Shown here: positions 48,447 through 56,494 of the stretch, one piece after another
Numbering within the stretch: position 1 is the stretch's first letter
How the letters are laid out: each line of letters starts with the position of its first letter
Source: Catenulispora sp. GP43
GTDB taxonomy: Bacteria; Actinomycetota; Actinomycetes; Streptomycetales; Catenulisporaceae
Assembly (NCBI RefSeq): GCF_041260665.1
Contig: NZ_JBGCCT010000009.1
Span: forward strand, 1 to 64,000
Length of the DNA stretch: 64,000 nt
Direction of reading: 5' to 3'
The notes under the pieces: generated by a model
Seen by the model: only the letters and a program-made list of their open reading frames with translations
The model's database searches: none
What the model was told of the DNA's origin: nothing
Made by a program: the position numbers and the translations under genes

Positions 48447-51032
48447 ATGCCGAAGGTAGTGCTGGCCGGGCTGCGCGCCGACGCGGTGCGCCTGGCCCTG
48501 ACCTGCCTGTCGATCGTGCTGGGCATCGCCTTCGTGACCGGGACGTTCCTGCTCTCGGGGTCCATCAACCAGGCGTTCGACTACGGCTACGCGCGCGCGG
48601 CGCAGAACATCGACGCCGCCGTGCAGCAGACCGGCTCGGCCGTCTACGCCAACACCACGGCGCCGCCGACGCCGCCCTCGCTGCTCACGCCTGCGGTCGT
48701 GGACCGGATCCAGGCCCGCGTCGGCTCCGACGCCGTGGTCAGCGGCCAGGTCAAGGGTCCGGCCCCGCTGCTGGACGCGAACGGCCAGCCGATGCGCACC
48801 GACGGCCTGACCGGCAACGCCGTCGCGTTCCCGGCCGACCCGGCGCTGTATCCGGGCAGCATCGTCGCCGGCACCGGGCCGAAGGGCCCCGGCGACGCGG
48901 TCGTCGACAAGGACACCGCCGCCGAGCACAAGCTGCAGGTTGGGCAGACGATCCGGGTCGTGGGCCACGACTCGGCGATCCGCACCTTCCGGCTGGCCGG
49001 CATCGCCGAGTACGGCGTGGACAACCGGGCCAACGGTTGGACCCTGGTCGGGCTGCTGCCGCAGCAGGTCCTGGACGTCACCGGCAAGACCAGCTACGAC
49101 GAGATCGACCTGCACGCCACCGGCGGCGCCTCGCAGCAGCACCTGGCCTCCGAGGCCGGCGCCGCGCTCGGCGGGCAGCCGCAGTTCACGGTCCTGACCG
49201 GCACTCAGTACACCAAGGCCGTGCTGGAGCACCGCGCCTCGATCGCCGGGAACGTGCCGCAGATCCTGGAGGTCTTCGGGGCGGTGGCGCTGCTGGTCGC
49301 GGCGTTCGTCATCTACAACACGTTCACGATCCTGGTGGCCCAGCGGATCCGGCAGGTGGCGCTGCTGCGCTGCATCGGCGCCGGCAAGGCGCAGGTGTTC
49401 GGCGCCACGGTGGCCGAGGCGGCGCTGGTCGGGCTGGTCGGCTCGGCGCTGGGCGTGCTGGCCGGGATCGGGGTGGCCCAGGGCCTGCACGCGGTGGTCG
49501 CGGCGACCAGCTCCACCGCCCTGCCGCCCGGCGGGATCGTGGTGTCCGGCGGGGTGGTCGCGCTGGGCCTGGCGGTCGGGTTCGCCGTCACGATCGTCTC
49601 GGCGGTGCTGCCGGCGCGCGCCGCGACGAACGTGCCGCCGGTGGAGGCGCTGCGCACGCAGCAGGAGGTGAAGACCACGCACGGCCGGATCGGCCGGACC
49701 AGGATCGCGGTGGCGGCCGGGCTCGGCGCGGTCGGGATCGTGCTGGCCGCCCTGGGCACCGCGCAGCACGACCTGCTCGGCGGGGTGAAGCTGATCGGGG
49801 GCGGCGGCGCGCTGGTGTTCGCCGCGCTGATCGTCGCCGGCCCGCTGATCGTCGGGCCGATGATCTGGGCCCTGGGCTGGCTGCCGGGCCGGTACTTCGG
49901 CACCCCGACCAAGCTGGCCGGCTCCAACGCCCGCCGCAACCCCGGCCGGGTCGCGGCCACCACCGCCGCGCTGACCATCGGCGTGACGCTGATGTCGCTG
50001 TTCACGGTGACGCAGGACTCGGTGCAGGTGACGCAGGCGCAGTGGATCGACTCGCACAACCCGTACGACTACTCCGTGGACCCGCCGGGCTCCGGCCAGA
50101 CGGTGCCGTTCCAGGTCGCCGACCAGCTGCGGGCCAAGCCGGAGCTGGGGCACGTGGCGGCGGTGGACGGCACGAAGGCCGATCTGTTCGGGACCTCGGT
50201 GGACGTCGGGGCGGTCGAGGCCTCGGCCTACGGCACGCTGTTCAAGCCGGTGGTGAAGTCCGGCTCGCTGGCCGACTTCGGGCCCGGCACGGTCGCGCTG
50301 TCGAACGAGATGGCCGACGCCCACCATGTGAAGGTCGGCGACACGATCACGGTGCAGACGCCGCAGTCCGGGCCGCTGACCGGCAAGGTCGCGGTGATCT
50401 ACCAGGTCTTCACCGGCCACGGCATCGACTGGTACGACGTCCTGCTGCCGCGGGCGCAGTTCCTGACGACGTTCAAGCCGCTCGGCGACACGCAGGTGCG
50501 CGTCCTGGCCGCACCGGGGGTCCCCACCGTCGAGTCGCGCGCGGCGGTGGACTCGGTGGTGTCGCAGTACCCGTTCCTGCACACCGGGAGCCTGGCGGAG
50601 AAGAAGGACTCGCTGACCGGCAGCGCCGACGCGACGCTGAAGCTGTTCACCGCGATGCTGGGGCTGGCGGTGGTGATCGCGGTGCTGGGCATCGCCAACA
50701 CGCTGTCGCTGTCGGTCGTGGAGCGCACGCGCGAGTCGGCGCTGCTGCGTGCGCTGGGGCTCTCGCGCGGGCAGATGCGGCGCATGCTGTCGGTGGAGGC
50801 GGTGCTGATGTCGGCGGTCGGGGCGCTGATGGGGGTCGCGCTGGGGGTCGGGATCGCCGGGGCGCTGGAGGCGCTGATCGGGCGGGTCGAGGGCGGCGCG
50901 GTGCTGTCGGTGCCGATGTTCACGCTGGCCGGGTACGTGCTGCTGGCGGCGGTGGCGGGGCTGGCGGCCTCGGTGCTGCCGGGGCGGCGGGCGGCGTCGG
51001 TGTCGATCGTCGCGGCGATCGCGGATTCGTGA
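48447..51032 (+). CDS. FtsX-type ABC permease (two FtsX domains), no linked ATPase
   Basis: An 861-residue permease of the same architecture as the one at 21992: N-terminal helix (about 18-40), periplasmic-type domain, first FtsX block (about 275-395; LVAQRIRQVALLRCIGAGKA), middle helices (about 425-490), second external domain, and C-terminal FtsX block (about 735-860; VERTRESALLRALGLSRGQM). ATG 48447 with GGAGG eight bases upstream is preferred to GTG 48441. No ATP-binding subunit is encoded on either side, so it must borrow one or the partner lies elsewhere. The downstream uridine-kinase-like gene overlaps its stop. Confidence 0.92.
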   Translation: MPKVVLAGLRADAVRLALTCLSIVLGIAFVTGTFLLSGSINQAFDYGYARAAQNIDAAVQQTGSAVYANTTAPPTPPSLLTPAVVDRIQARVGSDAVVSGQVKGPAPLLDANGQPMRTDGLTGNAVAFPADPALYPGSIVAGTGPKGPGDAVVDKDTAAEHKLQVGQTIRVVGHDSAIRTFRLAGIAEYGVDNRANGWTLVGLLPQQVLDVTGKTSYDEIDLHATGGASQQHLASEAGAALGGQPQFTVLTGTQYTKAVLEHRASIAGNVPQILEVFGAVALLVAAFVIYNTFTILVAQRIRQVALLRCIGAGKAQVFGATVAEAALVGLVGSALGVLAGIGVAQGLHAVVAATSSTALPPGGIVVSGGVVALGLAVGFAVTIVSAVLPARAATNVPPVEALRTQQEVKTTHGRIGRTRIAVAAGLGAVGIVLAALGTAQHDLLGGVKLIGGGGALVFAALIVAGPLIVGPMIWALGWLPGRYFGTPTKLAGSNARRNPGRVAATTAALTIGVTLMSLFTVTQDSVQVTQAQWIDSHNPYDYSVDPPGSGQTVPFQVADQLRAKPELGHVAAVDGTKADLFGTSVDVGAVEASAYGTLFKPVVKSGSLADFGPGTVALSNEMADAHHVKVGDTITVQTPQSGPLTGKVAVIYQVFTGHGIDWYDVLLPRAQFLTTFKPLGDTQVRVLAAPGVPTVESRAAVDSVVSQYPFLHTGSLAEKKDSLTGSADATLKLFTAMLGLAVVIAVLGIANTLSLSVVERTRESALLRALGLSRGQMRRMLSVEAVLMSAVGALMGVALGVGIAGALEALIGRVEGGAVLSVPMFTLAGYVLLAAVAGLAASVLPGRRAASVSIVAAIADS

Positions 51033-51676
51033 TGCGTGCGGAGCCCATTTCCCCGGAGCGGCTGGCCTCGCGGATCGCGAACCTGGTGGCCGCGCACGAG
51101 CCGGAGCGGCATCGGAACAAGGATGCCTGGACCCGGCTGGCGATCGACGGCGCGCCGGGGTCGGGCACGGCGGAGGTGGCGGCGGCGGTCGAGCGGGTGC
51201 TGGTCGGCGACGGCCGGCCGACGCTGCGGATCTCCACCGGTGACTTCCTGCGGCCGCGGTCGCTGCGGCTGGAGCACGGCCGCGAGGACCCGGACGTCTT
51301 CTATGCCGAGTGGCTGGACCTCAACGGTTTGAGGCGGGAGGTGTTCGGTCCGCTCGAGCCGGGCGGTTCCGGGCGGGTCCTCCCCACGCTGTGGAACGCC
51401 GAACGCGATCGGGCCAGCCGGGCCGAGTACGTCGAGCTGCCGCCGGGCGGGGTGCTGATCGTCGAGGGCACGTTCCTGATGGGGATCGGGCTGCCCTTCG
51501 ACGTGGAGGTGCATCTATGGCTCTCGCGCGGGGCGCTGAAGCGGCGCACGCCCGAGGATCGGGCGTGGACGCTGCCCGCGTACGCGCGGTACGACGCCGA
51601 GGCCGATCCATCGCGTGCCGCGTCCCTGACGGCACGGATGGACGACCCTCGGCATCCGGCTCTGCTGTTCGTCTGA
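51032..51676 (+). CDS. Uridine-kinase-like P-loop protein lacking the Walker A lysine
   Basis: A 214-residue protein similar to the proteins annotated as uridine kinase in streptomycetes. The Walker A region reads AIDGAPGSGTAEVA: the lysine and following Ser/Thr that bind the ATP phosphates are missing. Later family motifs are well kept, for example DFLRPRSLRLEHGREDPDVFY, GSGRVLPTLWNAERDRASRA and DDPRHPALLF. The conserved body with a broken P-loop suggests a non-kinase or regulatory role rather than decay. The start at ATG 51032 overlaps the permease stop (TGATG). Confidence 0.78.
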   Translation: MRAEPISPERLASRIANLVAAHEPERHRNKDAWTRLAIDGAPGSGTAEVAAAVERVLVGDGRPTLRISTGDFLRPRSLRLEHGREDPDVFYAEWLDLNGLRREVFGPLEPGGSGRVLPTLWNAERDRASRAEYVELPPGGVLIVEGTFLMGIGLPFDVEVHLWLSRGALKRRTPEDRAWTLPAYARYDAEADPSRAASLTARMDDPRHPALLFV

Positions 51677-51737
51677 CCGGGTTGTCACGACCTGTCGGAC
51701 ATCTCGTTCCCGCCGGATTCCCCGACTCCGCCGGCTC

Positions 51738-52163
51738 TCACTCCGGCGGAGTCTGCTGCTCCGGCGCTGCCGGCGGAGGTGCCGGCGGCGTCGGTGGTGC
51801 TGCCGGCGGTGCCGGCGGTGGTGCCGGTGCAGCTGGTGAAGCCGGTGGCGCGGCTTGCGCCGCCATCGGCCGGTCCCCTCGCAACACCCCGAGCCGAGCT
51901 CGGTACTCGTTCTCGTCGATCTGACCATGGGCGAACCGCTCTGCCAGGATCTGCTCGGCGGAGACCGTCCCCGTCCCGCCGTACGCCTGGGCCGGGCGCT
52001 GTGCCGTCATCGATCCGCGGTGCGTGAAGCTGCGCACCAACCACACGACCGCCATGATGACCAGCGCCCAGAGTGCGATCATGAACAGCACCCAGAGCAG
52101 CCACCCTCCCCATCCGAGGCCCTCGTGGAAATGGCGCCCGCCAACGTAGTAACGGGGATCCAT
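51738..52163 (-). CDS. Membrane protein with SHOCT domain
   Basis: A 141-residue protein. One membrane helix (about 18-44), then a SHOCT motif (about 68-95; SAEQILAERFAHGQIDENEYRARLGVL), the short C-terminal module found in many actinobacterial membrane proteins. The last 45 residues are Ala/Pro-rich. GGAGG before ATG 52163 fixes the start. Function unknown; SHOCT modules are thought to mediate protein-protein or nucleic-acid contacts. Confidence 0.87.
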   Translation of the reverse strand: MDPRYYVGGRHFHEGLGWGGWLLWVLFMIALWALVIMAVVWLVRSFTHRGSMTAQRPAQAYGGTGTVSAEQILAERFAHGQIDENEYRARLGVLRGDRPMAAQAAPPASPAAPAPPPAPPAAPPTPPAPPPAAPEQQTPPE

Positions 52164-52231
52164 GGGCCTCCACCTCCTTCAGCCTTCTGTAGATGTCACT
52201 CCGTGTCCCACTCTCAATTCTCGCCCCGATC

Positions 52232-52257
52232 CTTAGACCCCGCTTAGAGGGACTTAG
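52232..52257. repeat. Three CTTAG boxes with 10-11 base period
   Basis: CTTAG occurs at 52232, 52243 and 52253 (CTAAG on the minus strand), about 70-90 bases upstream of the SHOCT-protein start. Helical-turn spacing suggests a protein site; the middle and right boxes touch the end of the M48 gene. Confidence 0.4.
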
Positions 52258-53428
52258 GAATAGGCACCCCTGTTTCCGCAGCCCAGCGCCGTGCGTGGGC
52301 GATGCGGTCGGGGATCGGCGGGTGGGTGTAGCGCAGGAGGACCTCCCAGCGGCGGGGTTCCAGGTCGGCGATGTTCTGGACGACCAGGGCACGTTCCATG
52401 CGCACGATGGTGTCGGGATCGCGGAACAGGTCCAGGGCGTAGCCGTCGGCTCGGGCCTCGATGTAGCGGCTGTAGGCCAGTCCCCACGGCTCGCCGACCA
52501 GCCCGATCACCACCAGCACGGCCCGGACCAGGGCCTGCGAGCGCGGGTCGGCGGCGTGCGCCACCCCGGCGGCGTCCAGCAGCGGCGACCAGTGCAGCGC
52601 CGCGGCCAGGACCACGACGCCCAGCGCCGCCCCGACCGCCGCGAAGACGGTGCCGACCAGCACGTCGCGCCGGGCGGCGTGGCCGAGTTCGTGGGCGGCG
52701 ATCGCGGCGACCTCGTCGGTGTCCAGGCTGTCGGTGGTGGTGTCCCAGACGACCAGACGGCGGGTCTTGCCGAAGCCGGAGACGTAGGCGTTGGCGGCCG
52801 TGGTGCGCTTGGAGCTGTCGCTGACCAGGATGTCCCTGACCGGCACGCCGGACTGCTCGACGAGCGCCATCAGCCGATCGCGTAGCGGGCCCTCGGGCAG
52901 CGGCTTGAACTTGTTGAACAACGGCTCGATCAGCACCGGCATGATGAAGGAGCCGAGCACCGCGAGCACCGCGGCGGCCAGCGCCGCCCAGACCCACCAG
53001 GCACCGCCGCCATTGCGCAGGAGCGCGTAGAACGCGATGACCGCAGCCGCGGTGAGGACCGCGCCGATGACGAACCCCTTGGCGGTGTCGGCGGCGAACA
53101 GGCCCCAGCCGCGCTTGGACAGGCCCCAGCGGCGGCTGACGGTCTCGCCCCACATACTCAGCGGGATGCGGATGACCAGCCCGAGCAGCGACAGCGCGAC
53201 GCTGCCGAGCAGCGCCGTGGCCACCCACCCGCCGCCGCCGAGGTCGCCGGCCGCCTCGACCAGGCCCGCGCCGGCCGGCGTCAGGCCGAGGAGCAGCGGG
53301 ACGGCCAGGCCGAGGAGGGTCGAGGCCAGGCGCAGGGGGCGGACGTCGTGCTTGTAGGCGCGGGCGCGCCCGATCTGCTCGGGGGTGAAGTCGTGCTCGG
53401 GGTTGAGGTCGTCGGCGGCGATATCCAC
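52244..53428 (-). CDS. M48-family membrane metalloprotease (Ste24-like)
   Basis: A 394-residue integral membrane zinc protease. Hydrophobic segments lie at about 32-50, 65-90, 120-142, 150-175 and, after the active site, 255-280 and 295-318. The zinc motif HELGH is at about residue 245 (VAAIAAHELGHAARRD) and the third ligand Glu in YIEARADGYALDLF. The segment KRTTAANAYVSGFGKTRRLVVWD is a Ste24/CAAX-protease hallmark. GTG 53428 has GGAGGAG upstream, although twelve bases away. Roles include membrane-protein quality control. It is separated from the divergent ADP-ribosylglycohydrolase gene by only 35 bases. Confidence 0.92.
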   Translation of the reverse strand: MDIAADDLNPEHDFTPEQIGRARAYKHDVRPLRLASTLLGLAVPLLLGLTPAGAGLVEAAGDLGGGGWVATALLGSVALSLLGLVIRIPLSMWGETVSRRWGLSKRGWGLFAADTAKGFVIGAVLTAAAVIAFYALLRNGGGAWWVWAALAAAVLAVLGSFIMPVLIEPLFNKFKPLPEGPLRDRLMALVEQSGVPVRDILVSDSSKRTTAANAYVSGFGKTRRLVVWDTTTDSLDTDEVAAIAAHELGHAARRDVLVGTVFAAVGAALGVVVLAAALHWSPLLDAAGVAHAADPRSQALVRAVLVVIGLVGEPWGLAYSRYIEARADGYALDLFRDPDTIVRMERALVVQNIADLEPRRWEVLLRYTHPPIPDRIAHARRWAAETGVPIPKSL

Positions 53429-53451
53429 GTGTCCAGTCTCCTCCGCACAAG

Positions 53452-53463
53452 TACCTTGAGCGC
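53452..53463 (+). promoter_or_regulatory. Leaderless -10 candidate for the ADP-ribosylglycohydrolase
   Basis: TACCTT at 53452-53457 ends six bases before ATG 53464, without a ribosome site. This would let the gene be transcribed from the 35-bp divergent gap. Confidence 0.4.
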
Positions 53464-54390
53464 ATGTCCGACGTCCACGACACAGGGGATCGCTCCGCCG
53501 CCTTCGCCAGCCTGCGCGGATTGGCACTCGGCGACAGCTTCGGGGAGCGCTGGTTCTTCCACCGGCGACAGAAGGCGATCGAGATGGTCCAGCACCGGAC
53601 GACGCCCGAGGACAAGCCGTGGCAGTGGACGGACGACACGGCCATGGCGCTCGCGCTGGTCCGCGTGCTGACGGAACAGGGGACGATCGATCAGCAGGAC
53701 CTCGCGGAGTCGTTCGCGGATATCTACGCAGAGGATCCCTACCGGAACTTCGGGAGCGGCATGCACCAGCTGCTGCCGAAGCTTCGCGAAGACCCGGGGA
53801 ACTGGGCCACGTACGCGCGGACCCTTTTCGGCGGCGAGGGAAGCCTGGGAAACGGGGCGGCGATGCGCGCGGCCCCGCTGGGGGCGTGGTTCCGGCACGA
53901 TCCGGAGCAGGCCGTCGCACAGGCGGTGCTGTCCGCCGAGGTCACCCATGCCCACCCCGAGGGGATCGCCGGCGGGGTGGCGGTCGCGGCAGCAGCGGCG
54001 CTGGCCGCGGGACCTTCGGACACTGACGAGGTCCCAGACCCGCACGCCTTCCTGGCGGCGACCGCGGACCTGACGCCGGCCGGCGTGATCCGCGACGGCC
54101 TGCTCCGGGCCGCCGACCTCGCGCCGGAGACCTCGGTGCCCGAAGCCGCCGCCATCCTCGGCAGCGGCAAGCGGATCCGCGCGAGCGACACGGTGCCCTT
54201 CGCCGTCTGGACCGCGGCGCACCACCTCGACGACCTGACCGACGCGCTGTGGACCACCGCCGCGGGCTTCGGCGACGTCGACACCACCTGCGCCATCACC
54301 GGCGGGATCGTCGCGGCGCGCACCGGGCTGCGCGGGGTGTCGGCGCGGTGGCTGGAGCTCGCGGAGGAACTGCCGGAGTGGGTGGAGTAG
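53464..54390 (+). CDS. ADP-ribosylglycohydrolase family protein
   Basis: A 308-residue all-helical hydrolase of the DraG/ARH family. Metal-binding and catalytic motifs are intact: GLALGDSFGERW, WTDDTAMALAL (binuclear Mg ligands), GNGAAMRAAPLG, THAHPEGIAGGVAVAA and DVDTTCAITGGIVAA. It should remove ADP-ribose from proteins, nucleic acids or small acceptors. No ADP-ribosyltransferase gene is adjacent. Confidence 0.93.
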   Translation: MSDVHDTGDRSAAFASLRGLALGDSFGERWFFHRRQKAIEMVQHRTTPEDKPWQWTDDTAMALALVRVLTEQGTIDQQDLAESFADIYAEDPYRNFGSGMHQLLPKLREDPGNWATYARTLFGGEGSLGNGAAMRAAPLGAWFRHDPEQAVAQAVLSAEVTHAHPEGIAGGVAVAAAAALAAGPSDTDEVPDPHAFLAATADLTPAGVIRDGLLRAADLAPETSVPEAAAILGSGKRIRASDTVPFAVWTAAHHLDDLTDALWTTAAGFGDVDTTCAITGGIVAARTGLRGVSARWLELAEELPEWVE

Positions 54391-54399
54391 CGACCCGGG

Positions 54400-54453
54400 T
54401 CAGAGGTGGATGAGGCCGACCACGATGGCGATCGTGCCCACGAGCACGGCCAT
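54400..54453 (-). CDS. Possible 17-residue hydrophobic microprotein
   Basis: A short minus-strand frame starting at ATG 54453 encodes MAVLVGTIAIVVGLIHL, a single hydrophobic span. There is no ribosome site, but TATGCT (54465-54460) lies six bases upstream, so a leaderless message is conceivable. The composition differs from the polar shadow frames nearby. Too short to be certain. Confidence 0.3.
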   Translation of the reverse strand: MAVLVGTIAIVVGLIHL

Positions 54454-54588
54454 GACGTCAGCATAGGCTGCACCGTGAGGTGTCCGCCCGGCGGATGAGA
54501 GCCGCTCCGCCCCAAGGATGACAGGGTTCGAATATCTTCATCCGTGGGCTGATTCGCCGGCCACCGCCGCCGCCATAGCGTCGAGGAC

Positions 54589-55788
54589 ATGGCACTTCAT
54601 CGTCGAATCAGCATCACCGCGGTCCTGGCTCTGGCCGCGACCATCGCCACGACCGGCGCCGCGGTGGCCGCCACCGCCACCCCGCTGCCCGCCGCCGCGC
54701 ACGCGGCCGTCGCCGGCGCGGCGGGCACCGCCGCCAAGCCGGCCGCCGCCGCGTTCCAGGGCGCGCTGCCCGCCCCGACCGGGCGCTTCGCCGCGGGCGA
54801 GGACGTCATCCACCTCACCGACTTCAGCCGGCCCGACCCGTGGGTGCCCTCGGCCGGTCCGCGCCAGCTCACCGTGTCCATGTTCTATCCGGCGGTGGCC
54901 GGGACCGGGACGCAGGCCCCTTACATGACGCTCGCCGAGGCCGCCGGCTTCATCCAGTACCGGGTGCCGCCGAACACCGGCATCACCGCGCAGGAGCTGT
55001 CCGACGTCACCACGCACGCCTACACCGGCGCGCGGGCCGTGCACGGCAAGTACCCGCTCGTGGTGCTCTCCCCCGGCTTCGAGAATCCGCGCACGACGCT
55101 CACCTCGCTGGCCACCGAGCTGGCCGGCCACGGGTACGTCGTGGCGCTCGTCGGCCACACCTACGAGGACAGCGGTGAGACGCTCGCGAACGGCCAGACG
55201 CCGTCCTGCGCGATCTGCGACGGCAGCAGCCCGACCGCGCCGAGCCCGGACACCATCACCGCCAGCCGCCAGAAGGACGTCTCCTTCGTCATCGACCAGC
55301 TGACCCACCGCGGCGGCTGCGCGTGGCGCCTGAGCGACCTGATCGACAAGCACAGCATCGGCATGGCCGGGCACTCGATCGGCGGCGCGGCCACCGTGGA
55401 CACGATGATCGCCGATCCCCGGGTGCTCGCCGGGGTGAACCTGGACGGCACCTTCTTCCCGGTGCCGGGGGCCGGCCAGATCAAGCGCCCGTATCTGATG
55501 ATGAGCCACGGGACCGACGATCCGACATGGATCCAGACCTACGCGAACCTCGGCGGCTACAAGCGGTGGCTGGACGTCGTGGGCTCCAACCACGCCACGT
55601 TCACCGACATCCCAGTGCTCGCCCAGGAAGCCGGAATCACCCCGCCGACCAGTATCGATCCGCTGCGCGGCACCGTGATCACGCGGGAGTACGTCACCGC
55701 GTTCTTCGACCAGTCACTGAAGGGGATCCACCAGCCGCTGCTCGACGGCCCCACGCCGGGCAACCCCGACGTGCTCTTCCAGCAGTAG
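54589..55788 (+). CDS. Secreted alpha/beta hydrolase (PAF-acetylhydrolase-like)
   Basis: A 399-residue exported hydrolase. The signal peptide spans about 1-28, followed by an Ala-rich stretch to about residue 60. The core begins with RQLTVSMFYPA and continues YPLVVLSPGFENPRTT (oxyanion loop); the nucleophile is Ser 263 in GMAGHSIGGAA, and the acid and base residues lie in SHGTDDPTW and GSNHATFTD. This order and the FYP start fit the PAF-acetylhydrolase/dienelactone-hydrolase-like branch of secreted actinobacterial esterases. TAGCGT (54576-54581) seven bases before the ATG suggests a leaderless start, but GAGGAC next to the ATG could also serve as a close ribosome site. Confidence 0.9.
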   Translation: MALHRRISITAVLALAATIATTGAAVAATATPLPAAAHAAVAGAAGTAAKPAAAAFQGALPAPTGRFAAGEDVIHLTDFSRPDPWVPSAGPRQLTVSMFYPAVAGTGTQAPYMTLAEAAGFIQYRVPPNTGITAQELSDVTTHAYTGARAVHGKYPLVVLSPGFENPRTTLTSLATELAGHGYVVALVGHTYEDSGETLANGQTPSCAICDGSSPTAPSPDTITASRQKDVSFVIDQLTHRGGCAWRLSDLIDKHSIGMAGHSIGGAATVDTMIADPRVLAGVNLDGTFFPVPGAGQIKRPYLMMSHGTDDPTWIQTYANLGGYKRWLDVVGSNHATFTDIPVLAQEAGITPPTSIDPLRGTVITREYVTAFFDQSLKGIHQPLLDGPTPGNPDVLFQQ

Positions 55789-55846
55789 TCTCTTTCGCAG
55801 AAGGGTTGCGGGGCCTCACGGGGGCCGGTTCGGTTGGGGGATTTGC

Positions 55847-56494
55847 ATGGTTGACGACCTCGAGAACCGCGCGAGCGGTGACAAGCGGCAGCGCATGCGC
55901 GTCTCGGACTCCGAGCGGCAGGCCGTCGTCGAGGTGCTGAAGCAGGCGCTGGACGACGGCCGGCTGAGGATGGACGAGTACGTCGAGCGCATGGAGAAGG
56001 CGTACGAGGCCGTCACCATCGGCGATCTGGAGCTGCTGCACGACGACCTGCCCGAGGGCGGCCGGCCCGCCCCGGTCGGCACGATCGGCACGGTCGGCAC
56101 GTTCGGCACGGCGGCTCCGTCCTTCGCGCCGGCTCCGCCGCCCCCGCCGCCGCCCCCGCCGCCGCCCCCGGCCTACTCGCCGCCGGCCCCGCAGCCCGTG
56201 TACGTCGTGCCCACGCCCGCCCCGCCGCCGACCCCGCACCCGGGCATCCGGGGCGCGTACGTCGATCTGCCGGGCGGGCTGAAGGTGCTGTGGACGATCC
56301 TGTTCGCCGCGGTCGCCATCAACGTGGTGGTGTGGGTGCTGGTCGGCGTCACCACGGCGTCGTTCCCGTATCCGTGGCCGCTGTGGGTCGCCGGGCCCGC
56401 GGGCGCGGCGCTGTTCGGCATCTCGGCGCCGGTGCTGCAGTCGCGGCGGGCGCGCTGGGAGCGGCAGCGGCGCCAGCTGCCGCCTAGGGGCTGA
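55847..56494 (+). CDS. DUF1707 domain membrane protein
   Basis: A 215-residue protein. The N-terminal SHOCT-like DUF1707 module is clear (about 19-70; MRVSDSERQAVVEVLKQALD, RLRMDEYVERMEKAYEAV, then IGDLELLHDDLP). A Pro-rich stretch with nine or more consecutive prolines follows (about 92-135), then two close hydrophobic segments (about 148-172 and 176-198). Function unknown; DUF1707 proteins are very common in actinobacteria. The end overlaps the convergent MobA-like gene by 11 bases. Confidence 0.88.
   Translation: MVDDLENRASGDKRQRMRVSDSERQAVVEVLKQALDDGRLRMDEYVERMEKAYEAVTIGDLELLHDDLPEGGRPAPVGTIGTVGTFGTAAPSFAPAPPPPPPPPPPPPAYSPPAPQPVYVVPTPAPPPTPHPGIRGAYVDLPGGLKVLWTILFAAVAINVVVWVLVGVTTASFPYPWPLWVAGPAGAALFGISAPVLQSRRARWERQRRQLPPRG

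Noticed and set aside
48411-50582. 723-codon minus-strand frame over the FtsX permease
   Set aside because: Antisense shadow with Arg/Gln/His-rich composition.
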